From assembly GCA_020353535.1 (NCBI GenBank), contig CP070696.1, positions 1,551,361 through 1,615,360 on the forward strand: 64,000 bases of DNA, given 5' to 3'. A model generated the notes under the pieces. It ran no database searches. It saw nothing but the letters and a program-made list of their open reading frames with translations, and was not told where the DNA came from. Source of the stretch: Spirochaetaceae bacterium. Its GTDB lineage: Bacteria; Spirochaetota; Spirochaetia; SZUA-6; DRHE01. The position numbers were made by a program, and so were the translations under genes. The stretch's first letter is position 1; each line of letters starts with the position of its first letter. Shown in pieces: positions 49,518 to 58,299 of the stretch.

Positions 49518-51493
49518 ACCGAATCGGGGTGTTCGTCTGCCACTGCGGTATCAACATAGCAGGAGTCGTGGATATCGAGGCGATCAAGAAGGCGGTCGCC
49601 TCCTGCCCCGGGGTGGTGTTCGCCAGGGACTACCAGTACATGTGCTCGGAGCCGGGGCAGGACCTGTTCCGGGCGGCCTGCGCCTCCGGGGAGGTGGATG
49701 GCATCGTGGTGGCCTCCTGCTCGCCCCGGCTGCACGAGACCACCTTCCGGCGTACCGCTGCGGATGCGGGCTTCAATCCCTACAGGGTGGAGATCGCCAA
49801 CATCCGGGAGCAGTGCACCTGGGTCAATGCCGTGGATCCCCAGGCGGCCACGATAAAAGCGATTGACATCATCCAGAGCGTGGTGGAGCGGACCCGTCGG
49901 AACGAGTCCCTGGTGGAGTCCGCCATCCCGGTGACCAAGACGGCCCTGGTGATCGGGGCGGGAATCGGCGGCATGATGACCGCCCTGAACATCACCGGCA
50001 GCGGCTACAAGGTGTACCTCCTGGATCGGGAGCCCTCCATCGGCGGCCGCATGGCTCAGCTCTCCGAGACATTTCCCACCCTGGACTGCGCCCAGTGCAT
50101 CTTCACCCCCCGTATGGTGGAGGTGGGGCAGAACCGGGATATCGAGTTGCGCACCTACTGCGAGGTGGAGGAGATCGCGGGATACGTGGGTAACTTCACG
50201 GTCAAGATCCGGCACAAGGCGGCCTACGTGGACTGGAACAAGTGCACCGGCTGCATGATGTGTACGGAGAAATGCCCAACCAAGGTCAAATCCGAGTTCA
50301 ACATGTCTCTTGCCGACCGCAAGGCCATCTACACTTCCTTTCCCCAGGCGGTTCCCAACAAGGTGATCATCGACCGGGAGAACTGCCTGTACTTCCGCAA
50401 AGGTCGCTGCCAGGTGTGCAAGAAGACCTGCCCTCTCGGCGCCGTGGATTTCGAACAGCAAGACTGGTTCGAGGAGATCCAGGTCGGGGCCATCGTGGCC
50501 GCCACCGGCTACGAGCTGTACGACAGGGAGAAGATCGAGGAGTACCGCCTGGGGTACAACGAGGATGTGGTGGACGGGATCACCTTCGAGCGGCTGCTCT
50601 CCGCCTCCGGACCCACCCAGGGCAAAGTTCTCCGTCCCTCCGATGGCAAAGTGCCGGAGGATATCGTGTTCATCGCCTGCGTGGGCTCCCGTGACCCGGA
50701 GAATCACTTCCCCTACTGCTCCCGTATCTGCTGCATGTACACGGCCAAGCACGCCATGCTCTACAAGCACCGGGTGCCTCAGGGGCAGGCCTTCGTGTTC
50801 TACATGGACATCCGCTCCGGGGGGAAGAACTACGAGGAGTTCGTGCAGCGGGCCGTGGAGGAGGACGATGTGATGTACATCCGCGGGCGGGTTTCGCGAA
50901 TGTACCGGGAGGACGGCAAGATCGTGGTGGTGGGGGCGGACACCCTCTCCGGCCTAAATGTGGAGGTGCGGGCCGACATGGTGGTGCTGGCCATGGCCAT
51001 GCGTCCCTCCAGGGGCCTGGAGGAGCTGGTGAAGAAACTCAAGATCCAGACCGATGCCAACGGCTTTCTGGCCGAGGCTCACCCCAAGCTGCGCCCCGTG
51101 GAAACCCTGAGCCAGGGGATCTTCATAACCGGCTGCGCCCAGTCGCCCAAGGACATCCCCGACACAGTGGCCCAGTCCGGAGCGGCCGCGGCCAAGGTGG
51201 TGGAGCTGCTGTCCAAGCAGGAGCTGAGCCACGAGCCGATCGTAGCCTTCGCCGATGAGGAGATCTGCTCGGGCTGCGGACAGTGCGAGGGACAGTGCAC
51301 CTTTGATGCAATCGAACTGGTCCAGCGCAGGGGTAATCCCGCCAGGGGCGTTCCGGACCGCACCGTGGCCAAGGTCAACGAGATCCTCTGCCAGGGCTGC
51401 GGCGCCTGCATCGTCACCTGCCCCTCCGGAGCAATGAGCCAGAAAAATTTTCGCATGGAGCAGGTCTACTCCATGATCGAGAGCCTTCTATGA
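49514..51493 (+). CDS. hdrA: HdrA-like flavin subunit (first of three)
   Basis: HdrA is the flavoprotein hub that can bifurcate electrons. The 659-residue protein has an N-terminal VCHCGINIAGVVDIE domain, FAD-binding LVIGAGIGG around residue 143 and GGRMAQLSETFPTLDCAQCI. Central ferredoxin clusters begin with CTGCMMCTEKCP near residue 244 and CQVCKKTCP. Two C-terminal clusters are CSGCGQCEGQC and CQGCGACIVTCP (about 585 and 627). It is full length and canonical. It overlaps both neighbours by four bases (ATGA). Confidence 0.93.
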   Translation: MNRIGVFVCHCGINIAGVVDIEAIKKAVASCPGVVFARDYQYMCSEPGQDLFRAACASGEVDGIVVASCSPRLHETTFRRTAADAGFNPYRVEIANIREQCTWVNAVDPQAATIKAIDIIQSVVERTRRNESLVESAIPVTKTALVIGAGIGGMMTALNITGSGYKVYLLDREPSIGGRMAQLSETFPTLDCAQCIFTPRMVEVGQNRDIELRTYCEVEEIAGYVGNFTVKIRHKAAYVDWNKCTGCMMCTEKCPTKVKSEFNMSLADRKAIYTSFPQAVPNKVIIDRENCLYFRKGRCQVCKKTCPLGAVDFEQQDWFEEIQVGAIVAATGYELYDREKIEEYRLGYNEDVVDGITFERLLSASGPTQGKVLRPSDGKVPEDIVFIACVGSRDPENHFPYCSRICCMYTAKHAMLYKHRVPQGQAFVFYMDIRSGGKNYEEFVQRAVEEDDVMYIRGRVSRMYREDGKIVVVGADTLSGLNVEVRADMVVLAMAMRPSRGLEELVKKLKIQTDANGFLAEAHPKLRPVETLSQGIFITGCAQSPKDIPDTVAQSGAAAAKVVELLSKQELSHEPIVAFADEEICSGCGQCEGQCTFDAIELVQRRGNPARGVPDRTVAKVNEILCQGCGACIVTCPSGAMSQKNFRMEQVYSMIESLL

Positions 51494-54400
51494 GCGAAAA
51501 GGTCGGAGCCGTCGCCGTGCTGGGCGCCGGCATCTCCGGGATGCAGGCCTCCCTGGACCTGGCCGAGATGGGCTTCAAGGTCTACCTGATCGACAACAAG
51601 TCCTGTATCGGCGGCACCATGGCCCAGCTGGACAAGACCTTTCCCACCAATGACTGCGCCATGTGCATCATGTCCCCGAAGCTGGTGGACACAGGCCGGC
51701 ATCCCAACGTCCAGCTGCACACAAACACCGATCTCAGCGAAATCAGCGGCCAGGCCGGAGCCTTCCATCTTTCCCTGAAGAAGAAGCCCCGCTTCGTGGA
51801 CGAGCTGCAGTGCAACGGCTGCGGGGACTGCGCCGAGGCCTGCCCGGTGACCGTGCTCAGCGAGCACGACGAAGGCCTGGGGGAGCGCAAGGCGATCTAC
51901 CGCCGCTATCCTCAGGCCATCCCTAATTTCTTCGCCATCGACAAGGCGGGAATCCCCCCCTGCAGGGACGCCTGCCCTGCCCATGTGAACGTCCAGGGCT
52001 ACATCGCCCTGATCTCGGCCGGGGAGTACCGCAGGGCCTACGAGCTGATCCGGGAACGGCATCCTCTGCCCTCGGTGTGCGGTCGCATCTGCCACCACCC
52101 CTGCGAGAGCGCCTGCAACCGGGCCGAGGTTGACGAGCCGGTGGCCATCAACTACCTGAAGCGATTTGTGGCGGATTGGGTGCTCGACGCCCCCGCCGAC
52201 AGCCGGGAATCGACCGAAGGTACGGTGAAAGAGGAGCCCGCCGCCGATGCCGGTGGAAACGATTCATCTTCACCCACTGCCCCGCTATCCAAAAAAGAGC
52301 GGGTGGCCGTGGTAGGAGCAGGGCCGGCCGGACTGACCGCGGCCCAGGACCTGGCCGCCGCCGGTTATCGGGTGACGATCTTTGAACGGGAGGCGAGGCC
52401 AGGGGGCGCCCTTTACAGCGCCGTGCCCGGCTACCGCCTGGAAAAGGAGGTGCTGTTCAAAGAGGTGGAGCTGATCCTCCGGCATCCCAACATCGAGATC
52501 CGTTACGAACAGAGCATAGGGGACAAGAAGAAACTCGGGCAGCTCAAGAAGGCGGGCTTCGCCGCCGTTTTCGTAGCCACCGGCGCGCCCCTGTCCAAAG
52601 ATTTGAACATCCCCGGGATCGAAGCCGAGGGAGTGCTGAAGGGAGTGGAGTTCCTGCACCGGGTCAATACCGCTGGCTCCAAGCCAGGGCAGATGAGCTC
52701 TGACGCCGAACCGATCCGCTTCGATGGCGTGGTGACCGTGATCGGCGGCGGCAATGTGGCCACGGACGTGGGCCGCACCGCCCGGCGTCTGGGAGCCAAG
52801 AAGGTGCGCATCGTCTGTCTGGAATCGCGGCGGGAGATGCCCGCCTACCCCTGGGAGGTCCGGGAGTCCCTGGAGGAGGGGATCGAAATACTGAACGGCT
52901 GGTCACCCCGGGAGGTGAAGAGCCGGGAGGGACGGGTGTCGGCCCTGGCCTGCGCCCGCTGCACCAGCGTATTCGATCTGGAGGGACGTTTCGCTCCAAC
53001 CGTGGATCCTGAGGTCACCAAGGAGCTTCCAACAGACACCCTGATCATCGCCATCGGCCAGAACGCCGATCCAGCGGTACTGGCCGGATTGGCGGGAGCG
53101 GGCGCTTCGCAGCGCCCGCATGTAGCGAAGAGCCCGCAGGTGCCGAAGGCAGTCGCAACCGGTCGGGGAAACACGATTGTCGCAGACCCCCTCACCCTGC
53201 AGACCGGAGTCGAGTGGCTGTTCGCCGGGGGGGACGTGGTAAGCGGTCCGGCTTCAGCCGTGGAGGCGGTGGCGGCCGGCCATGCTGCGGCCGAATCGAT
53301 CGGCCGCTACCTGGAAGGCAAGGACCCGCGGGAGAACCGGGAGTGGGCTCCGCCGCGCATTGCCAGCACCCCCGAACGAACCTTTGAGAAAAAGGCTAGG
53401 GCCGTCATGCCCTGCCTAAATCCCAGGAAGCGCATCCAGGGTTTCGAGAGCTTCGAGCTGGGCTTCGACGAGCAGACGGCCCGGGAGGAGGCGCTGCGCT
53501 GCCTGAACTGCGGGATATGCTCGGAGTGCATGCTCTGCGTAACCGCCTGCGGGCGGGAGGCGGTCAAACACTCGATGGACGAGCAGACCATCGGGCTCGA
53601 TGCGGGGGCCGTGATCCTGGCTACGGGAGCGGACAAGTTCGATCCATCCGGACTGGACGAGTACGGCTATAGAAAGTTCCCCAACGTGATCACCAGCACC
53701 GAGTTCGAGCGGGTGCTGTCCGCCTCGGGTCCCTTCAGCGGCCACGTGCTCCGTCCTTCGGATCGCTGCCAACCGCAGAAGGTGGCCTGGGTGCTGTGTG
53801 CCGGCTCCAGGCAGATGAAGCGGGAGGGCAAGGACTACTGCTCCGCGGTGTGCTGTATGTACTCGATCAAAGAAGCGATCATCGCCAAGGAGCACGCCGA
53901 AGGCATCGAGTGCCATATCTACTACATGGACATACGGGCCTACGGCAAGGACTTCGACGCTTACTACGAACGAGCCCAGGGTACGGAGGGCATCGAGTTC
54001 AGGCGGGCCCGCCTCTCCGGAATCGAGGAGGTTCCGGGTAGCCACGATCTGCGGGTGAAGTACGTGGACGAGCGAGATCGGGTGGCTGAGGAGATCTACG
54101 ACCTGGTGGTACTGTCCACCGGGCTGGTATCTGGAGCCGCCAATCCCGAGCTCTCCCGGATTACCGGGATCGAGCTCAACCGACATGGCTTCCTGGCCGG
54201 GGACAGCCTGGTGGCCGAACACACAGCCGTAGCGGGCATCTTCGTCTGCGGATCGAGCTCGGCGCCCCGCAACATCCCCGAATCCGTGACCACGGCCTCG
54301 GCCTGCGCCGCCTACGCCTCGGCCTTGCTCAAGGAGGAGAGGCATTCCCAGGTGAGCGCAAAAACCTACCCCCCGGAGCTATCCCTGGAGGATGGGGAGA

Positions 54401-56187
54401 GCCGGGTGGGGGTGTTCGTCTGCCACTGCGGCATCAACATCGGTTCGGTGGTGGATGTGCCCGCCGTGGCGGAGTACGCCGCCGGGCTGCCCGGGGTGGT
54501 GTACGCGGAGGCCAATCTCTACACCTGCTCCCAGGACACGCAGGAGAAGATCAAACAGGCGGTTGAGGAAAGGGGAATCAACCGGGTGGTGGTGGCCTCC
54601 TGCACACCCCGGACCCACGAGCTCCTGTTCCAGGACACCTTGAGGGAGGTGGGGCTGAATCCCTTCATGTTCGAGTTTGTCGGTATCCGGGAGCAGTGCT
54701 CCTGGGTGCATTCCAAGGAGAAGGATCGGGCCACGGATAAGGCCAAGGATCTGGTGGCCATGGGAGTCTCCCGCGCCGGGCTGCTCAGCCCCTTCCGGCG
54801 CTTGAGTTTTCCGGTGTTGAAAAAGGGCCTGGTGATAGGCGGCGGAGTGGCCGGGATCACCGCCGCCCTGATCCTGGCAGACCAGGGCTTCGAGACCTTT
54901 CTGGTGGAGCGGGAAAAACAGTTAGGCGGGAATCTGCGGGACCTCCGCTACACCCTGGACGGCCGGGACATCCAGGTGTTTCTGGCCGAATTGATCGAGC
55001 GTCTGGACACGCACCCCCTGATTACCGTGTTCACGGATTCGCTGGTGCAGGATGTGTCCGGGTACGTGGGCAACTACGCCACCACGATTGCTGCAAACGC
55101 CGGGAACGGATCGGGCAATGGGTCGAAGGGGGGTGGCCGGGAGGAGCCTCATGAGATCGAGCACGGGGTGATCATCGTGGCCACCGGAGTCCGAGAGATA
55201 CAGACCCAGGAGTATCTGCGGGGAAGTTCACCGGCCGTGATCACCCAGCGGGAGCTGGAGGTCCGTCTGGCCGCCGGATCCCTCGAGATCGGGACAGGCG
55301 GGGAGGGGGAGGGCTCGGGGATACCTCTGGCAGGCAAGGACGGCCGTGGCTCCGGAGCACCCACTCCGGTCCGGACCCCAGTCCGGATCGCCATGATCCA
55401 GTGCGTGGGTTCCCGGGAGGATGAAAGACCGTACTGCAGCCGGATCTGCTGCCAAACCGCCGTGAAAAACGCCCTCAAGATCAAGCAGATCGATCCGGGC
55501 GCCCAGGTTACGATTTTCTACAGGGATGTGCGCACCTACGGCTTCTCCGAGGAGTACTACCAGAAGGCCCGGGAGGCGGGGGTGCTGTTCCTCCGCTACG
55601 AACCGGAAGCCAAGCCCGAGGTGCAGAGCGGCGCCGGCAACACAACGCTGCTCATCCGCTATCGCAATCTGCTGCTCGGAAGGCAGGAACAGCTGGAGGC
55701 GGACCTGCTGGTGCTGAGCACGGGCATGGAACCCGATGCAGATCGCAGCATCGCCTCCATCCTCAAGCTGCCCCTGAACCGGGACGGCTTCCTGCTTGAG
55801 GCCCATGCCAAGCTGCGCCCTCTGGATTTTCCCACTGAAGGGATCTACCTGTGCGGGGCCGCCCATTCGCCGAAGACCATCCAGGAGGCGATCTCTCAGG
55901 CTGCGGGAGCCGCGGCCCGGGCCGTGACCCTGCTCTCCAAGGATCAGATCCAGTCTTCCGGCCTGACCGTGCAGATCAACGAGCGGATCTGCGCCGGCTG
56001 CGGCGTGTGCGTGGAGGTCTGCCCTTATGAGGCCCGGGTGATCAATGAGGAAAGCGGCAAGGCCGAGATCATCGAGGTGCTCTGCCAGGGCTGCGGTGCC
56101 TGTGCCACCGCCTGCCCCAACGGAGCCACCCTTCAGATAGGATTTACCAAGACCCAGGTCTATCACATGCTGGAAGAAGTTATTTAA
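51490..56187 (+). CDS. Giant HdrA-GltD-HdrA fusion flavoprotein
   Basis: The 1565-residue protein is continuous, with no frame break. Residues 1-150 begin an HdrA module (GxGxxG at 12-17, CNGCGDCAEACP at 108). At about residue 153, where the second HdrA ferredoxin motif is expected, a GltD/NfnB-like module starts: cysteine-rich PPCRDACPAHVN and CHHPCESACNRAE, FAD site VAVVGAGPAGLTAAQDLAAA near 271 and pyridine nucleotide site VIGGGNVATDVGR near 419, ending around 640. The HdrA module then resumes (CLNCGICSECMLC near 675, ASGPFSGHVLRPSD near 746) to about 950. A second HdrA follows (VCHCGIN near 977, FAD site near 1113, ferredoxins near 1501 and 1535). Three flavin sites and one NAD(P) site are predicted. 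It overlaps hdrA upstream by four bases. Confidence 0.95.
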   Translation: MSEKVGAVAVLGAGISGMQASLDLAEMGFKVYLIDNKSCIGGTMAQLDKTFPTNDCAMCIMSPKLVDTGRHPNVQLHTNTDLSEISGQAGAFHLSLKKKPRFVDELQCNGCGDCAEACPVTVLSEHDEGLGERKAIYRRYPQAIPNFFAIDKAGIPPCRDACPAHVNVQGYIALISAGEYRRAYELIRERHPLPSVCGRICHHPCESACNRAEVDEPVAINYLKRFVADWVLDAPADSRESTEGTVKEEPAADAGGNDSSSPTAPLSKKERVAVVGAGPAGLTAAQDLAAAGYRVTIFEREARPGGALYSAVPGYRLEKEVLFKEVELILRHPNIEIRYEQSIGDKKKLGQLKKAGFAAVFVATGAPLSKDLNIPGIEAEGVLKGVEFLHRVNTAGSKPGQMSSDAEPIRFDGVVTVIGGGNVATDVGRTARRLGAKKVRIVCLESRREMPAYPWEVRESLEEGIEILNGWSPREVKSREGRVSALACARCTSVFDLEGRFAPTVDPEVTKELPTDTLIIAIGQNADPAVLAGLAGAGASQRPHVAKSPQVPKAVATGRGNTIVADPLTLQTGVEWLFAGGDVVSGPASAVEAVAAGHAAAESIGRYLEGKDPRENREWAPPRIASTPERTFEKKARAVMPCLNPRKRIQGFESFELGFDEQTAREEALRCLNCGICSECMLCVTACGREAVKHSMDEQTIGLDAGAVILATGADKFDPSGLDEYGYRKFPNVITSTEFERVLSASGPFSGHVLRPSDRCQPQKVAWVLCAGSRQMKREGKDYCSAVCCMYSIKEAIIAKEHAEGIECHIYYMDIRAYGKDFDAYYERAQGTEGIEFRRARLSGIEEVPGSHDLRVKYVDERDRVAEEIYDLVVLSTGLVSGAANPELSRITGIELNRHGFLAGDSLVAEHTAVAGIFVCGSSSAPRNIPESVTTASACAAYASALLKEERHSQVSAKTYPPELSLEDGESRVGVFVCHCGINIGSVVDVPAVAEYAAGLPGVVYAEANLYTCSQDTQEKIKQAVEERGINRVVVASCTPRTHELLFQDTLREVGLNPFMFEFVGIREQCSWVHSKEKDRATDKAKDLVAMGVSRAGLLSPFRRLSFPVLKKGLVIGGGVAGITAALILADQGFETFLVEREKQLGGNLRDLRYTLDGRDIQVFLAELIERLDTHPLITVFTDSLVQDVSGYVGNYATTIAANAGNGSGNGSKGGGREEPHEIEHGVIIVATGVREIQTQEYLRGSSPAVITQRELEVRLAAGSLEIGTGGEGEGSGIPLAGKDGRGSGAPTPVRTPVRIAMIQCVGSREDERPYCSRICCQTAVKNALKIKQIDPGAQVTIFYRDVRTYGFSEEYYQKAREAGVLFLRYEPEAKPEVQSGAGNTTLLIRYRNLLLGRQEQLEADLLVLSTGMEPDADRSIASILKLPLNRDGFLLEAHAKLRPLDFPTEGIYLCGAAHSPKTIQEAISQAAGAAARAVTLLSKDQIQSSGLTVQINERICAGCGVCVEVCPYEARVINEESGKAEIIEVLCQGCGACATACPNGATLQIGFTKTQVYHMLEEVI

Positions 56188-56205
56188 ATGGAAGAGGTCG
56201 ACTAG

Positions 56206-56634
56206 ATGGAAGATCCCAACTTCGAGCCCAAGATCATCGCCTTTCTCTGCAACTGGTGCACCTACGCCGGGGCCGACCTGGCCGGGACCTCGAGGATCCA
56301 GTACCCCCCCAACATCCGCATCATCCGCATGATGTGCTCCGGTTCCCTCGACCCCACCTACGTGCTCAAGGTGCTGTTGGAGGGGGCCGATGGCGTTCTG
56401 ATCGGGGGCTGCCATCCGGGGGACTGCCACTACATCAGCGGCAACCTCAAGGCCCGAAGGCGGGTGGCCATCCTCAAGTCGGTGCTCGAAGATGCCGGTC
56501 TAGAGCCGGAGCGGGTTTGGCTGCGCTGGATCAGCGCCAGCGAGGGGGCCTACTTCGCCGAAACGGTGCGGGAGATGGTGGAACATACCCGAGCCCTGGG
56601 ACCCAATCCCCTGAGGCTGGAGTGGGCCGTATGA
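56206..56634 (+). CDS. mvhD: MvhD-like [2Fe-2S] electron-transfer subunit (first copy)
   Basis: A 142-residue protein of the MvhD/FrhD-like delta family that links HdrA to its electron donor. The signature FLCNWCTYAGADLAG lies at the N-terminus, followed by RMMCSGSLDP and GCHPGDCHY; these cysteines hold a [2Fe-2S] cluster. The 18-base gap after the giant fusion is the largest within the operon, apart from the one before the double HdrA. Its stop overlaps the next ATG. Presence right after the fusion suggests it docks to the C-terminal HdrA module. Confidence 0.93.
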   Translation: MEDPNFEPKIIAFLCNWCTYAGADLAGTSRIQYPPNIRIIRMMCSGSLDPTYVLKVLLEGADGVLIGGCHPGDCHYISGNLKARRRVAILKSVLEDAGLEPERVWLRWISASEGAYFAETVREMVEHTRALGPNPLRLEWAV

Positions 56635-57806
56635 GCCGAATGCTGGGCGGGGGAGAGCTGAAGGATTTGGCCCTGCCCGAGGCCATTCGCAGACTCCTGG
56701 CCACCCTCATGCAAAGCGGGGCTGTACGGGCTGTGTTGGTGCCTAAGCACACTCCGGCGGGCACCATGGTTACCCAAGTCCTGGTAACGGATTGGGGCCT
56801 GCTTGACGGAGTTGATCCTCTGGCCCCGGTTCAGATGATCAACGCCGCCCATGCGGTTCGGGAGCTGGCCAAGGAACCGTTTGAGCAGAGCGAGGGGAAG
56901 ATCGCCGCGGTGCTGCGCCCCTGCGAGGTTCGGGCCGTGATCGAGCTCGCCAAGCTCAAGCAGATCCTTCCGGATGCCCTGTACCTGATCGGCTACGACT
57001 GTCCCGGGGTTTACGACGTAAGGGAGTACCGCGATCGGGTCGAGGCGCACGGGGACGCGGACAAGGTACGGGTGGAAGTCCTGGAGTGCTTTATCAACGT
57101 GAATGAGTTGAAAACCGAGACCGGGGTCGACCCGAAAGCAGCTCTGCGTGGAGCCTGTCAGGTCTGCACCCACTTTACAGCCGACAGCGCCGACCTGAAC
57201 CTCTCCTGGGTCGGCACTGAAGATCATTCTCTTCTATTGAACGTGCTGAGTGAGAAGGGCGAGCAGCTGGTTCAGGCGCTGCAGGGTGCCGAAGCCGCGG
57301 AATCTATCGCTTCCCTGCAGGAGTCGGCCGTTCCACCCAACCGGCCCAAGCTGATCGAGGCCATAACAGCCCGGCGCCTGAAAGCCCAGGAGCAGGAGCA
57401 GGTACAGCTCTTGTCCGAGCTCCAAGCTTGTATCCGCTGCTACAACTGCCGGGAGGTCTGCCCGATCTGCTACTGTAAGGAGTGCCTTCTCAAACCGGAG
57501 AAGATGGGCTATTCCTCCGAGCGCTACCTGCGCCGGGCCCAAAAGAAGGGTCAGATCAAGATGCCTGTAGACACGGTGCTCTATCACCTCACCAAGATGA
57601 ACCACATGGCCTCCTCCTGCGTGGCCTGCGGGCTCTGCGAACAGGCCTGCCCGATGGAGATCCCCCTGGGCCGGATCTACAGCCGGGTGGGGCGTCACGT
57701 CCAGGCCCTGTTCAACTACCTGCCGGGAAGAAGACTCGAAGAGCAGCTGCCTGTAACGACTTTCAAGGAGGAGGAGCTTCCCGGGGTGGAGGATATCAAG
57801 AGATGA
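56631..57806 (+). CDS. FrhB/FdhB-like iron-sulfur subunit with two ferredoxin clusters (first copy)
   Basis: The 391-residue product starts at the ATG overlapping the mvhD stop. The first 300 residues resemble the beta subunit of F420-reducing or formate-linked enzymes (DPLAPVQMINAAHAVRELA, GKIAAVLRPCEVRAVIELA, YDCPGVYDV). The C-terminal part has CIRCYNCREVCPICYCKEC and CVACGLCEQACPMEIPLG, two [4Fe-4S] sets. The flavin and nucleotide partner is not evident, and F420 use is not implied in a bacterium of this kind. It has a paralogue at 61883-62905 with the same YCKEC motif, so the MvhD-FrhB-like pair has been duplicated. It overlaps the HdrC-like gene by four bases. Confidence 0.85.
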   Translation: MSRMLGGGELKDLALPEAIRRLLATLMQSGAVRAVLVPKHTPAGTMVTQVLVTDWGLLDGVDPLAPVQMINAAHAVRELAKEPFEQSEGKIAAVLRPCEVRAVIELAKLKQILPDALYLIGYDCPGVYDVREYRDRVEAHGDADKVRVEVLECFINVNELKTETGVDPKAALRGACQVCTHFTADSADLNLSWVGTEDHSLLLNVLSEKGEQLVQALQGAEAAESIASLQESAVPPNRPKLIEAITARRLKAQEQEQVQLLSELQACIRCYNCREVCPICYCKECLLKPEKMGYSSERYLRRAQKKGQIKMPVDTVLYHLTKMNHMASSCVACGLCEQACPMEIPLGRIYSRVGRHVQALFNYLPGRRLEEQLPVTTFKEEELPGVEDIKR

Positions 57807-58258
57807 GCAAGAGCAAAGATGAGGCGGCCGTGGTGGATTTCAGCTTCAAGGAAGAGGTGGCGGCCCAGCCGGGGGGAGAGAACCTCAAACGCTGCTTCGC
57901 CTGCGGGAGCTGCACGGTCTCCTGCCCGGTCGCCGAGGTGGAGGAGAGCTACAGCCCCCGCCGTATCATCCACCTGATTCTCCTGGGGCTTAAGGAGGAG
58001 GTCTTGAGCTCCCAGGCCATCTGGTACTGCCTGACCTGTTACCGCTGCCAGGTGCGCTGCCCTCAGGAGGTGAAGTATCCCGAGATCATGCGGGTGCTGC
58101 GCAAGCTGGCTGTGGAGCAGGGCTATGTGAAGCCGGGATTCGTGCAGGCCGTCCAGGATCTCGATCGGAAGGCCCAGGAGCACCGGCGCAAGCTGCTGAG
58201 GAACCTGATGGAGAAGGAGGCGGGAGCAAAGCAAACCCCGGCTAAGGATGGGAAATAA
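57803..58258 (+). CDS. hdrC: HdrC-like iron-sulfur subunit (second copy)
   Basis: A 151-residue protein with CFACGSCTVSCP (about residue 31) and CLTCYRCQVRCP (about residue 75), the HdrC pattern. It continues with ILLGLKEEVLSSQAIWY and a basic C-terminal tail. The ATG overlaps the previous stop by four bases. No second hdrB follows, so the two HdrC proteins may share the single HdrB or this one may connect to the double HdrA next to it. Confidence 0.92.
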   Translation: MSKSKDEAAVVDFSFKEEVAAQPGGENLKRCFACGSCTVSCPVAEVEESYSPRRIIHLILLGLKEEVLSSQAIWYCLTCYRCQVRCPQEVKYPEIMRVLRKLAVEQGYVKPGFVQAVQDLDRKAQEHRRKLLRNLMEKEAGAKQTPAKDGK

Positions 58259-58299
58259 CAGGGAGCTTGCGGAAATCCGCAGGAGCGTCGATCAAGCTA

